From NCBI RefSeq assembly GCF_003885045.1, contig NZ_RHJS01000002.1, positions 558,001 through 622,000 on the forward strand: DNA of 64,000 nucleotides, in the 5' to 3' direction. Below the pieces are notes generated by a model. It worked only from the letters and a program-made list of their open reading frames with translations, was not told the DNA's origin and made no database searches. Origin of the DNA: Schaedlerella arabinosiphila. GTDB lineage: Bacteria > Bacillota > Clostridia > Lachnospirales > Lachnospiraceae. How positions within the stretch are numbered: the stretch's first letter is position 1; each line of letters begins with the position of its first letter. This document shows, one piece after another, positions 8,956 through 17,363 of this stretch. Position numbers and translations under genes: made by a program.

Positions 8956-10539
8956 ATGGAACTGTATTTGAAAAAGGAAATGAAAACAAAGAGGCTGAAT
9001 AAGCACTGGCAGTATTGTGTAGGCAGCGGACATGCAACGCTGGCATTGCGTGCGGATTATCTGGAGCAGCTAAAGCAGGTTCACGAAGAACTGGGGATCG
9101 AGCGTGTGCGTTTCCACGGCATCTTTAACGATGATATGCAGGTCTTTATGAAATATTCCGACCTGATGCCGCTGCCCGGCGCGGAACAGCTTACCCAGTT
9201 GTCATTTCGGAAGATCGGCATGGTATATGACAATATCCTCGCATGCGGCATGAAGCCCTATGTGGAACTGTCGTTTATGCCCAAACATCTGGCATCGTCA
9301 GACGCAAAATGCGGATTTTACTATGGAGGCTGTATTGCGCCGCCTCGGGATGATGCAGAATGGGCGGACTTTATCAAAAAATTTGTGTCCTATCTGATTG
9401 ACCGCTATGGGGCAGAAGAGGTGGAGTGCTGGCCCTTTGAGGTATGGAATGAACCGGATGTGTTTGTATTCTGGGCGGGAACGAAGGAGCAGTATTTTCA
9501 TCTGTATGAGGTTACCGCAAGGGCGGTTAAGGAAGTCGATGACAAGATCCGGGTCGGCGGCCCGGCCGCTTCCGGGAGTAAATGGATCGGAAGCTTTATG
9601 GCCTTTTGCAAAGAGCGTCAGATACCGGTAGATTTTATATCCAGCCATCAGTATGCCGGGGATCCCATCGGCGGGGTAGAGGCATCGGAGGATCTGGAGG
9701 CGGAAGGAAACCCGCAGGCGGAGCTTCCGGATGCTAAGGCAATGGAGCATCTGTTTGACGGCCTGGAAAACGGAAGCGTGCTGGACGGGGTGCGGAGATT
9801 GATGCCGGACAAATCAGAATTGATGGATATTGCGGGGGACGGATTCCGGCAGAACGCGGCGATCGTGAAGAAGCAGGCGGAAGGGCTTCCTCTATACTAT
9901 TCAGAGTGGAACGAAAATGCAATTTTTTCCGCTTATACGAATGATACAAGAAAAGTGGCCGCATACATTGTGAAGGCAGCGTTGGATACAGAGAAAATCA
10001 TTGACGGCTCTTCCATTTGGTGTTTTTCGGATATCTTCGAGGAATTTTCGGAGTTCCCGCAGGAATTTCACGGAGGATTCGGCCTGATGACCCACAGCGG
10101 AGTCCCGAAATCGCAGTATTATGCGCTGAAAATGCTGGCGGAGCTGGAGGACGGCAGGCTGGAGCTTGGAGAGGGCGCCACAGATGAAGAGATCGGCGCG
10201 GCGGCATTTACAGGAAACGGAAAACTGCAAATCCTGTTATTCCGCCAGAAGATGAAAAATCTGGACATGCCGAAAGAGAAAGCGAAGGTTCGCGTGGAGC
10301 TGGATCAGGAACCCCAAAGCGTATTTCAGGAGCGGATTGACGAAGAGCACGGGAATCCTCTGAAAGTCTGGGAAGAGTGGGGCAGCCCGGAGGATCTCAA
10401 GCCTGGAGATAAAAAAACGTTGATCAGCCGGACAAAGGTGGAAAAGGAAGCCGTGGTGTATCGGTATGAAGAGGGACGCTTGGTGCTGGAGGCAGAGCTG
10501 GGGGTGAATGATATTTACCTTTTTACGGTTTGCTTATAA
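8956..10539 (+). CDS. GH39 beta-xylosidase-like glycosidase
   Basis: The 527-residue protein is a GH39 clan-A TIM barrel. The acid/base Glu166 sits in FEVWNEPD and the nucleophile Glu317 in YYSEWNEN; both match the family pattern. The early RLNKHWQYCVGSGHATLAL and RVRFHGIFNDD are also typical. GH39 enzymes release xylose, or sometimes other sugars, from non-reducing ends. No signal peptide is seen. The frame also opens at 8941, but that ATG lies inside the GGAGGA ribosome site that serves the ATG at 8956, so 8956 is chosen. A fragment of a second GH39 3' end lies at 11394-11474 and a GH39 domain is fused to an AraC regulator at 56815. Confidence 0.92.
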   Translation: MELYLKKEMKTKRLNKHWQYCVGSGHATLALRADYLEQLKQVHEELGIERVRFHGIFNDDMQVFMKYSDLMPLPGAEQLTQLSFRKIGMVYDNILACGMKPYVELSFMPKHLASSDAKCGFYYGGCIAPPRDDAEWADFIKKFVSYLIDRYGAEEVECWPFEVWNEPDVFVFWAGTKEQYFHLYEVTARAVKEVDDKIRVGGPAASGSKWIGSFMAFCKERQIPVDFISSHQYAGDPIGGVEASEDLEAEGNPQAELPDAKAMEHLFDGLENGSVLDGVRRLMPDKSELMDIAGDGFRQNAAIVKKQAEGLPLYYSEWNENAIFSAYTNDTRKVAAYIVKAALDTEKIIDGSSIWCFSDIFEEFSEFPQEFHGGFGLMTHSGVPKSQYYALKMLAELEDGRLELGEGATDEEIGAAAFTGNGKLQILLFRQKMKNLDMPKEKAKVRVELDQEPQSVFQERIDEEHGNPLKVWEEWGSPEDLKPGDKKTLISRTKVEKEAVVYRYEEGRLVLEAELGVNDIYLFTVCL

Positions 10540-10616
10540 ATGACGGGAACGCCTGTTGTAATAACAATATAGATTTTAAAGGAATACAGTAAGGAAAACT
10601 GTCCAGGCTGTGGAGA

Positions 10617-10657
10617 AAGCGGCTCTGATGCATGCGCATCAGAGCCGCTTTCTTGCG
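10617..10657 (+). terminator. Strong terminator after GH39
   Basis: AAAGCGGCTCTGATGC and GCATCAGAGCCGCTTT form a perfect 16-bp stem around a four-base loop, ending in CTTTCTTGC. It closes the GPH-GH78-GH39 run. Confidence 0.85.
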
Positions 10658-10737
10658 TACCCAGTATGGGGGTCACCTGATCGGTGAAAGTCTGATCGAG
10701 GTAATGGACAGTCATCCTTGCAGCATGCAGCTATGTT

Positions 10738-11075
10738 TTAACTGTTTTTCCTCAGCTCATCAATCTTTTCATTCTGTTCAGCCAGTTTTTCCTTTGTCAA
10801 CGGGTACTGCAGCATGATAGCCGTACTGATGGGCGTTGACCGCACTGCAGAACATCGTCCCTACGTGGTAGGCCAAAACGGCGGTAATCGTGATCAACAC
10901 CGGCTTCTGCGCAAAGATACGGAACAGGTCTGTAAACTTATAACCGCTCCCTTTCTCCGTATCCGCGGCGTGGACGCGCTCTTTGACACCCAATGCACCT
11001 GTGATCGAGAATGCCAGAATTAAAACCGTCGTACCAAAAATCAGGTAATAGTACCCATACCGGAAAATCTGGTCT
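10738..11075 (-). pseudogene. GPH-family symporter relic with internal deletion
   Basis: The minus strand reads a GPH piece (YYYLIFGTTVLILAFSITGALGVKERV, then FRIFAQKPVLITITAVLAYHVGTMF). Near 10810 the homologous frame shifts to LTKEKLAEQNEKIDELRKNS and a stop at 10738-10740, which is a typical GPH C-terminus. The membrane segments expected between these parts are absent, and the joint is out of frame. The front half is also missing, since the homology ends where the AraC relic starts. This is a dead remnant of a transporter like those at 4726 and 59386. Confidence 0.75.
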
Positions 11076-11077
11076 AT

Positions 11078-11380
11078 TTGCTGACTTATATACAAAATTA
11101 TTATCATAAGCATCTTAACTTGGATAACCTCTCTGACTTTTCCGGCATCAGCAAGCCGCATCTGATTCGGCTCTTTCGCAAATATGTCGGCTGCACCCCG
11201 AGAGAATATATCCTGCGGCTGCAGATAGAAAATGCAAAACAACTTTTGGAATCCACCGCCCTGACCATAAAGCAGATCGGAATCATGGTCGGAATAGAGG
11301 ACGCTAATTATTTCAGCCGTTTCTTTAAGTCCAGGGCGGGCCTGTCGCCGCAAGATTGGCGGACTACCCACAGGGTGTAG
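11078..11380 (+). pseudogene. AraC-family DNA-binding domain fragment
   Basis: The 100-residue frame is only the AraC double helix-turn-helix (LDNLSDFSGISKPHLIRLFRKYVGCTP ... IGIMVGIEDANYFSRFFKSRAGLSPQDW). The sensor domain is missing and the reading starts at the edge of the GPH relic on the other strand. No good ribosome site is visible before the ATG. It is most likely the end of a deleted regulator gene. A free-standing small regulator is possible but less likely. Confidence 0.7.
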
Positions 11381-11384
11381 GCAG

Positions 11385-11474
11385 AATGCGGCGTATCAGT
11401 ATGAGAATGGACAGCTGATGCTGGAGGCGGAACTGGGAGTGAATGATATCTATATGTTTACGATCATAAAATAG
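11385..11474 (+). pseudogene. Relic of a second GH39 gene, last 28 codons
   Basis: Read in frame, this stretch gives YQYENGQLMLEAELGVND plus IYMFTIIK and a stop. The intact GH39 gene ends YRYEEGRLVLEAELGVND plus IYLFTVCL. The match covers the last 26 codons, so this is the tail of a paralogous GH39 gene whose body has been deleted. It directly follows the AraC fragment, so an ancestral AraC and GH39 pair collapsed here. Confidence 0.8.
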
Positions 11475-11617
11475 AAAAGCCTAATTTGAAAAAAGAGGAT
11501 ATCCCTGATAAAAGGATATCCTCATCTATTATTTCTACGACATTTGGTATCTGGTTGATTTTTTTGTTTCGATTTTCTACCCAGCCATTATTCCAGGCTG
11601 CAAAAGTTGCTATAAGT
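11464..11617 (-). pseudogene. Severed 3' end of the Panacea partner gene
   Basis: If the insertion sequence (11623-17363) and one copy of its 5-base duplication are removed, the frame of the gene at 17364-18148 continues here without a break for 50 codons: LIATFAAWNNGWVENRNKK, then INQIPNVVEIIDEDILL and so on, to TGA at 11464-11466. This restores a 312-residue protein whose last membrane segment is completed by LIATFAAW. The tail overlaps the hairpin at 11495-11523, so part of it may be read-through rather than the original end. Confidence 0.7.
11495..11530. terminator. Two-way hairpin terminator
   Basis: GAGGATATCC (11495-11504) pairs with GGATATCCTC (11514-11523) around nine bases. It is flanked by A-rich sequence on the left and T-rich sequence on the right, so it can work on both strands. 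Confidence 0.7.
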
Positions 11618-11622
11618 AAAAT

Positions 11623-11671
11623 ACTCAAACTTCGCACATAGATTTTGCCTATGCACCTTGAAAATTCAATA
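11623..11671 (+). repeat. Left terminal inverted repeat of the IS
   Basis: This 49-base end pairs imperfectly with 17314-17363. The outer 15 bases are identical, followed by a short variable part and a second matching block of about 25 bases. Confidence 0.8.
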
Positions 11672-11704
11672 CCTGGCTGTTATTCAGTTGTCAAAAGTCT
11701 GCTG

Positions 11705-12055
11705 TTATGCTGCTTGAAGCTGCGCTTTCAGCAAAGCAGGTAATGTATTCATAAATGTATCAACGAGTTCGTCGATTTTATCGTCGGACAGCTCTGTATT
11801 GTTGTTAAGTATGGTTCGGAACATTTGAAGCAGCATTCGAAATGCCTGTATCCATGTGATGTCAGACATTTCATCAGAAAAATATAGAAAAAGTTCTCCC
11901 AGCGAACGGTTATCACGCCCTTCCCTGCTTTCCAAAGACAGCATCATATATCGTGTAAAAACAACCGCAGTGTGGGCTGTCATTGCGTCATATGATAAGG
12001 AGTTACATTCCCGGCTAAGATTCAGATAGCTTTTGCATACCTTGAAGAAAACTTC
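11705..12055 (-). pseudogene. IS4-type transposase, C-terminal part
   Basis: On the minus strand this reads EVFFKVCKSYLNLSREC, then SLSYDAMTAHTAVVFTRYMM, and ends with LPALLKAQLQAA. Its first codon is the catalytic Glu of the Y-(2)-R-(3)-E-(6)-K signature of IS4-like transposases, with the Lys seven residues later. The part ahead of the Glu is 4.1 kb away, at 16207-17229, beyond the recombinase element. The open frame from the internal ATG at 11983 should not be taken as a separate gene. Confidence 0.88.
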
Positions 12056-12061
12056 GATATC

Positions 12062-12170
12062 TTATACGAAAGTTCGTAAAAGATATCTTATACGAACCCT
12101 GCTTTTATATGAACTTTTGTGATGGAAATACAATAAATATCAAATTTTCCATCACAAAAAGTTCGTATAA
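12062..12170. repeat. Left-end cluster of TTATACGAA recombinase sites
   Basis: The 9-base motif TTATACGAA or close variants occurs five times: 12062-12070, inverted 12073-12081 (one change), 12088-12096, 12105-12113 (one change) and inverted 12162-12170. A hairpin with arms ACTTTTGTGATGGAAA (12113-12128) and TTTCCATCACAAAAAGT (12146-12162) lies among them and could also end the recombinase transcript, whose last stop codon is at 12176. Arrays of this kind suit the core and arm sites of tyrosine recombinases. Confidence 0.7.
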
Positions 12171-12175
12171 AGTCC

Positions 12176-13198
12176 TTAGTCTAATCCAAGAATCCGAGAC
12201 AGTTCGTCTTCGTCATCTGGCCATAATGGTTCTTCTTTTGGAATCACATTGTTTCTTCTGTTTGCGATTTCTCTCATCTGGTCTAACGATGGTGATGTAT
12301 AGTGGTCTCTTGTTGTTTTCATGTCCGCATGCCCTAATAGCACCGAGATCGCAGCGAGATCCACGCCATCACGATATAGCATCGTTCCCCTTGTGCGCCT
12401 AAATGTATGGGGTGAGACGGATTCTGGCAGATCATGTTCTTCCCGAACCTTGTCCGAATATTTCTTTATCAGTTTTTGGACATTACGTGAAGTCATATAT
12501 TTCTGCTTTCCGTCGATCACTGTATAGATGAACGGAGCATCCCTGTTTCTTTCCGGGTGGAACTCGCCCATATATTGTCTGATCAAAGCCGTTGTCTTGG
12601 AATCCATTACGACACAGCGCTCTTTGTTGCCTTTTCCATGGAGCCGTAACTTCACATCATTATGGTCAAGGCATACATTTCTGACATCCATGGAAACAAG
12701 TTCAGCCACCCGCATTCCACTATCGTATAAGACAGACATGATGACCTTGTCCCTTAGCCCCTTCCGGGTGTTTGGAGGCATATGCAGCAGGGCTGCAAGC
12801 GCATCAACATCTTCGATGACCGGCTGAAGTTCTTTTGGCTCGCTGTAATAAGGAACCTGTTCAACGGAAAACGCATACTGCTGTAAACTGACATCCCTTG
12901 CAGAAGCATAACCCACATAGGACTTGACTGTTGCGAGCTTGTTATTGACCGTCTTTGCTTTCAGGTTATCAACTTTGTGGAGATGATTCCTGTAATCCAG
13001 CAGAAAATCATACGTACAATCCTTAAATTCGAACCTGTTTGTAGGTATTCCAGCGATGTTGTTCACATAATTCCGAAATGTCTTAAGCCCCTGTCGATAA
13101 GTAACGGCTGTATGACGGGAGCCGCTTTTCTCTTTTGGTATGAATACATGCAGAAAATCATAGGTTCTGCAAAAGAACAGCAAGTCGTTGTTGTTCAT
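12176..13198 (-). CDS. Tyrosine recombinase, third of the trio
   Basis: The 340-residue protein has an N-terminal SAM-like core-binding domain and a C-terminal phage-integrase domain. Active-site residues are visible: Arg in YDSGMRVAELVSM, the His-x-x-Arg of PHTFRRTRGTML, His in LLGHADMKTT and the Tyr nucleophile in RDHYTSPSL. Such enzymes cut and rejoin DNA through a phosphotyrosine bond. Its ATG overlaps the previous gene's stop (ATGA at 13195-13198), so the two are translationally coupled. It is the last gene of the element and ends next to the left-end site cluster. Confidence 0.92.
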   Translation of the reverse strand: MNNNDLLFFCRTYDFLHVFIPKEKSGSRHTAVTYRQGLKTFRNYVNNIAGIPTNRFEFKDCTYDFLLDYRNHLHKVDNLKAKTVNNKLATVKSYVGYASARDVSLQQYAFSVEQVPYYSEPKELQPVIEDVDALAALLHMPPNTRKGLRDKVIMSVLYDSGMRVAELVSMDVRNVCLDHNDVKLRLHGKGNKERCVVMDSKTTALIRQYMGEFHPERNRDAPFIYTVIDGKQKYMTSRNVQKLIKKYSDKVREEHDLPESVSPHTFRRTRGTMLYRDGVDLAAISVLLGHADMKTTRDHYTSPSLDQMREIANRRNNVIPKEEPLWPDDEDELSRILGLD

Positions 13199-14172
13199 CT
13201 GCGCATCACCTCCGGGATTACACGGTCTATGACTGAGTCTCTCTTTCTGATCGTCTGCGCCGCATCTTCAACATAATGGTAATAGTAATACGTATCATTA
13301 AAACTTTTGTGACCAAGAAACCTGCTCAGGTATGGGAGCATATGTTCAAAGTCCAGCCCCTGTTCACGCCATAGATTTATCCTGTTGACAACATATGCAT
13401 GCCGGAGACAGTGTGTCGTTGGATTTCTGTCACATCCAGAAGAAAAAGATGTGTTCCGCCAGCATCTCCGGAACATAGAACTGATGCTTTCATAGCTCAT
13501 CGGTTTATCTGGATCAATCCCCGGGAAGAGCCATGCCGGCTCCCTGGCGAGTTCCCCAGTAAGATACGAAATGTATTCCCTGCAAAGTTTTACCATGTCA
13601 TCTGAAAGATAAATAATACGGTCCCGGTTTCCTTTCCCATCAAGTATCATGACCGTGCCGTCATACAGATCAACATCATCCATAGATAGAAGACGGGCTT
13701 CCGATGCACGGAGTCCATTCAGGTAGACCAACCTGAACAGTACCGGATACTCATTTGACATGCGTCTGACATCTGCGTTTCCCTTCCCCGGTGTATAACG
13801 GTCGATTTCTATGAACAGTTCCGCGATCTCATCACCAACAGGAAGATGGATGACAGGTTTTGAGGGACGGACTTCTATCGGAGGACAATAACTGGAAATT
13901 CCCAGGCTATTCAGATACATGGAGAACTGCCTTATAATACTTATCCTTGCCGTAAGGCATTTCTCGCCCTCAGTGTCCCTTTTTTTGACCCAGCCAGACA
14001 GATTCTCAGGAGTCAGCCCTGTTTCTTCATAGCCCTGGTCTGTCCAGTATGCATCAAACTGCTTCATCCACTTGGATTCGTTGTGATACTTGTATCCAAG
14101 GGACTTTTTCTCATCAATGAACCCTGTAATCCACCCGGCAATAGTGCTTTTATATTTGATCGCTTTACTCAT
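13195..14172 (-). CDS. Tyrosine recombinase, second of the trio
   Basis: The 325-residue protein has an N-terminal core-binding domain and a catalytic domain with Arg in YLNGLRASEARLLSM, His-x-x-Arg in THCLRHAYVV, His in RFLGHKSFNDT and Tyr in YYYYHYVEDA. The catalytic set looks complete. It overlaps the first gene of the trio by eight bases and the third by four, so the three are made together. The run of tyrosines near the active site leaves the exact nucleophile uncertain. Confidence 0.92.
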   Translation of the reverse strand: MSKAIKYKSTIAGWITGFIDEKKSLGYKYHNESKWMKQFDAYWTDQGYEETGLTPENLSGWVKKRDTEGEKCLTARISIIRQFSMYLNSLGISSYCPPIEVRPSKPVIHLPVGDEIAELFIEIDRYTPGKGNADVRRMSNEYPVLFRLVYLNGLRASEARLLSMDDVDLYDGTVMILDGKGNRDRIIYLSDDMVKLCREYISYLTGELAREPAWLFPGIDPDKPMSYESISSMFRRCWRNTSFSSGCDRNPTTHCLRHAYVVNRINLWREQGLDFEHMLPYLSRFLGHKSFNDTYYYYHYVEDAAQTIRKRDSVIDRVIPEVMRR

Positions 14173-16060
14173 GCCCGTACCTCCCTTCCATTGACAATCC
14201 AGTCTCTGAAAGAGAAAGCGGGCACAGCCGCATCTTTTCCGTATCCAGTGACGTATATTTATGTACGTTCTTTGTGTCCGAATGCCCCAGCATTTCTGCC
14301 GTCTCAGCTAATGTTGCGCCGCTGTTTAATGTGGCAGAGCCAAAGGTCCTTCTGAACATATGGACTTTACCTGTGGATACCCCTGCGCGCTCCATTGCGT
14401 TTCTGCATACGGAGCGGCCGGCAGGACTATAAGGTGCTTTCAGATTAAGGAATAACCTGCCGCTGCCAGTATCCCTGCGCCTTGCATCCTTTAAATATCT
14501 GTATATCGCATTGCCTGTTTTAATGTCCATCGGATACAGGTGTTCTGCCCGGGTCTTCTGTTGGAAGATACGTATACTCCGATTTTTCCAGTCAATGTCG
14601 GAAATTTTCATCCCGATGATGTCGCTTGACCTGAATCCCATGTTCAGGGCAACCATAAGGATTGCGGCATCCCTCAGTTCGAGAGGTGTCGCTGCATTCG
14701 CACAGTAAACCTCAACTGTTTCTATATCTTCTGGCGACAGGATCTCCACGATCTTTTCACCGCCTGCAGCCTGGCCTGGAAGCGCAAGATGCATCCCCAT
14801 CGAAATGGCTTCCTTCATTTCAAGATAAATGAGAAACTTTCTGATACGGCTGTTATAGGCATTCTTTGCTTCCGGCGTTTTGTGGCCATTGTCAAAAAGA
14901 TTAAATTCCTTGATGATCCCAGGCGACAATTCCGCGAAAGAAGTAATGCCTGATGATACGAGAAAGCCGCAGAATCTGGTACTACAGGTACGGTACATTT
15001 TTATAGTATTCTCTTTCCACCCCTCCTTTTCCTTAGCGGCTATAAATGGCGCTATCCCGGCCCGGCACCATGACGGCAGCCTGTCGTATTCAGTATCCGT
15101 ATGTTTCCACCAATGCGAAGGCAGGATGTCTCCCATGCGGATATAGTCGTCATACATCTCATATGTACGCCTTGCCATACAAAAGCCTTTTCCAAAGAGA
15201 CGCTTTCCGACTGCTTCAAACCACACATGGGTGATGGTACGGTCATATCCAAGGTTTTCCCTGTCCAAAAACAAGTATAGTAAGGTAAGGTGATATGGTG
15301 AGGAATCCGTTACCGTCTTGCTGTATCCCGCCGATTTCAGCCGTTGTGTAAAATCATTGATGGACTGATAGAATTCTTCCACGGTGGAACAGGCACTCGC
15401 TTTGCGGCGGACATGGATTACCGCCTGTGCGGCAGATTCCAGATCTGACAATGATGTGCACTTGTCAGCTTCAATGTAATGGAGATAAAGGGAATAACCT
15501 CTCCGGCACCTGCCCTTGGCGGACATATATTCCAAAAAACCGCTGACAAGCCCTTCGTTGATGTAGTATGCTTTCGATGATTCCCTCAGGAACCGGTCGT
15601 AACCATCAAGCATTGAATAGTCGATATCCTCAATGCAGCCAGCGTCGTTATACTGTATAAAACAGCAGAACTGAACGACCTTGTGCCGGATGTTAGTTAG
15701 GTGGGCCTGCGTGTAACCACCGGTAAGTGATATATCTGAAAGGTATTCTTCAATTCTGTCTTGAAACTGCTTCGATGGATGCGCATAGACTACCAGATGG
15801 GAACCTAATATTCTCCCATACTCATAAACATCATAAAGTCTGTAAATAGCGTTTCGATACTGCGGCTTTAGATATTTAGCCGCACTGTGTTCACACCATT
15901 CCAGTGCATAGTCCATAGAAAACCATTGAATCCCATTAAGCGCCATACTTTCATTGAGTGCATTGTAACAGCCCATGCTTATTTGTATAGCTCTCGGACC
16001 GTATCTGTACCGCTTAAGTGTGGCAATCACTACCGTTACATTGTTTTTGAAATTTACCAT
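14165..16060 (-). CDS. Large tyrosine recombinase, first of the trio
   Basis: At 631 residues this is about twice the size of its two partners. The C-terminal 180 residues are a normal phage-integrase domain (Arg in NMGFRSSDIIGM, His-x-x-Arg in VHMFRRTFGSA, His in MLGHSDTKNV, Tyr in HKYTSLD). The first 400 residues hold extra alpha-helical sequence ahead of the core-binding region, with no domain I recognise. The frame is open from 16111, but the ATG at 16060 has the ribosome site AAAGGAG seven bases upstream and is chosen. The size is close to TnpB of Tn554. The long front may bind the arm sites (inference). Confidence 0.88.
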   Translation of the reverse strand: MVNFKNNVTVVIATLKRYRYGPRAIQISMGCYNALNESMALNGIQWFSMDYALEWCEHSAAKYLKPQYRNAIYRLYDVYEYGRILGSHLVVYAHPSKQFQDRIEEYLSDISLTGGYTQAHLTNIRHKVVQFCCFIQYNDAGCIEDIDYSMLDGYDRFLRESSKAYYINEGLVSGFLEYMSAKGRCRRGYSLYLHYIEADKCTSLSDLESAAQAVIHVRRKASACSTVEEFYQSINDFTQRLKSAGYSKTVTDSSPYHLTLLYLFLDRENLGYDRTITHVWFEAVGKRLFGKGFCMARRTYEMYDDYIRMGDILPSHWWKHTDTEYDRLPSWCRAGIAPFIAAKEKEGWKENTIKMYRTCSTRFCGFLVSSGITSFAELSPGIIKEFNLFDNGHKTPEAKNAYNSRIRKFLIYLEMKEAISMGMHLALPGQAAGGEKIVEILSPEDIETVEVYCANAATPLELRDAAILMVALNMGFRSSDIIGMKISDIDWKNRSIRIFQQKTRAEHLYPMDIKTGNAIYRYLKDARRRDTGSGRLFLNLKAPYSPAGRSVCRNAMERAGVSTGKVHMFRRTFGSATLNSGATLAETAEMLGHSDTKNVHKYTSLDTEKMRLCPLSLSETGLSMEGRYGHE

Positions 16061-16123
16061 GTCAGTCTCCTTTCTATAAATAAAAAGTGTATGTGTACTA
16101 ACATGGTACATTAGTTTTGGATT

Positions 16124-16206
16124 TTATACGAACTTTCTTATGCACAAATACCGCTGGAAAAGACTCCGCCCACTGAAAAGTTCGTATAAAAGCAGGGTTC
16201 GTATAA
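16124..16206. repeat. Right-end cluster of TTATACGAA recombinase sites
   Basis: Three exact copies are seen: 16124-16132, and inverted at 16181-16189 and 16198-16206. The last abuts the flanking GATATC. The outer two form the 31-base terminal repeat that matches the left end. Confidence 0.7.
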
Positions 16207-17229
16207 GATATCCCAGCGCTTGCCATAAATACGGATGATTTCATTTTCATCCAGCGTTGTATCGGTAGAGATAAGGCATAAATATTCTTTCCTCTTATTC
16301 CGGTTACGCACATATACAACTTTAGCCGGAATGACTTTCCCATCCTTTACAACATCCACTAAAACAGAAAGCAGATACCGGGAACGGCCGCGTCTCTTTT
16401 TATTCCGGTTATAGATTGTAATCAGGGACATGTCTTCCCCTTTGTATCGGAAGAACATTTTGGGAGTCTTTTTTACCATACCAATGACATCATAACCGAT
16501 GGTCTTTACTGCATGGAGGGTGCTTGGAGAAGAAAACCAGCTGTCAAAAAGGACATACTTTGCTGGAACTGCCGCTTTCTTAGCAGTTTTTAAAAGCTCA
16601 AGCATGGCCTGTGTCCCTTTTTGAATGGAAAGCAGCCTCCGTTTGTACCCGGCAGTCCGCTTATCAACCTTCACAGCTTCATTGACCCTGTTCTTTTTGT
16701 TTTCAGACGAGAGAAGAATGCTGTTCACGGGAAGAAAAGAACTTCCATCTGACCATCCAAGTGTAAGCATACGAAATCCAAAACGGTATCTGTGGTTTGC
16801 GTGGTCGTAGGCCTTTGCAAGAAGCTCTACTTTTTTAGAACGATTGCGTTCGAACATAGAATCATCAATGATGAGTACATTTGCGCGGTCTTCTGAGTCC
16901 AAGGGGACGATCGCGTCCCTGATAATCCGAGAAGCCAACAGAGTTGTAAAACGTATCCAGTTAATCTGGAGCATCTTCATGAACCGATACACCGTATCCT
17001 TAGCAAATCCGGGAGTATTTCGTCCAGTGATCAGGCTCATATACATACTCCTGTTAGAAAAGATCAGCAGAAAAAGATACTGAAAAACCTCAATAACGGG
17101 AATGCCATTTTTCTTATAGGCATTAGATGCTTTCAATGCCGAGGAGATATGGAATCTTTTAAAAAATTTTTTGATAGATTTTGAAATCTGCTTATCATTC
17201 TGGTTTGCTTGTGTTATACTTTTATTCAT
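16207..17229 (-). pseudogene. IS4-type transposase, N-terminal part
   Basis: The first 341 residues of the DDE transposase are intact: the first catalytic Asp in VLIIDDSMFERN, the second in YVLFDSWFSS, and the start of the Y-(2)-R-(3)-E signature as YGKRWDI. After DI the recombinase element begins, and the ribosome would read foreign codons (LYEPCF...) to a stop at 16138. The missing catalytic Glu and the rest of the enzyme are at 11705-12055. The broken protein should be inactive because it lacks the third acidic residue. Confidence 0.9.
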
Positions 17230-17313
17230 AGCATGAGCCTCCGGTTTTAATTGTTTTTCGACAACTCAATTATACCAAACCAGACGGTTTCATGCTATTT
17301 AATTGCCAGTTTT

Positions 17314-17363
17314 TATTGTATTTTCAAGATGCATAGGCACTTATTAAAGTGCGAAGTTTGAGT
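17314..17363 (-). repeat. Right terminal inverted repeat of the IS
   Basis: This is the complement partner of the left end at 11623-11671. It is followed at once by the AAAAT duplication at 17364-17368. Confidence 0.8.

Larger units (their letters stand above)
12088..16206 (-). mobile_element. RIT-like element: three tyrosine recombinases in a row
   Basis: Three overlapping tyrosine recombinase genes fill the element, the arrangement known as 'recombinase in trio' (RIT). Its ends are 31-base inverted repeats (12088-12118 and 16176-16206) with one mismatch. GATATC flanks it on both sides (12082-12087 and 16207-16212). A further GATATC at 12056-12061 is separated from the inner one by the near-palindrome at 12062-12081. 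It sits inside the IS4-type transposase gene, exactly between the codons for Ile and the catalytic Glu. The nearest alternative class is Tn554-like, which also uses two tyrosine recombinases but has a different third protein. No cargo gene is present. Confidence 0.82.
11623..17363 (-). mobile_element. IS4-type insertion sequence, interrupted by a recombinase element
   Basis: The ends match as inverted repeats: ACTCAAACTTCGCAC at 11623 and its complement GTGCGAAGTTTGAGT ending at 17363, with further inner matches (TGCCTATGCA, CTTGAAAAT). The five bases AAAAT flank both ends (11618-11622 and 17364-17368), fitting a target duplication. Without the inner element the IS is about 1.59 kb and encodes one 457-residue DDE transposase, split at 12056/16212. 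The IS landed inside the membrane-protein gene next to the Panacea antitoxin. Because its own transposase is broken, it cannot move unless helped in trans. Confidence 0.85.

Noticed and set aside
11705..11983. Independent 92-residue gene
   Set aside because: It is the tail of the split IS4-type transposase. The frame continues upstream to 12055 with the catalytic Glu.
12088..16206. Integrative conjugative element or prophage
   Set aside because: Apart from three recombinases there are no conjugation, replication or virion genes. The element is small and carries no cargo.
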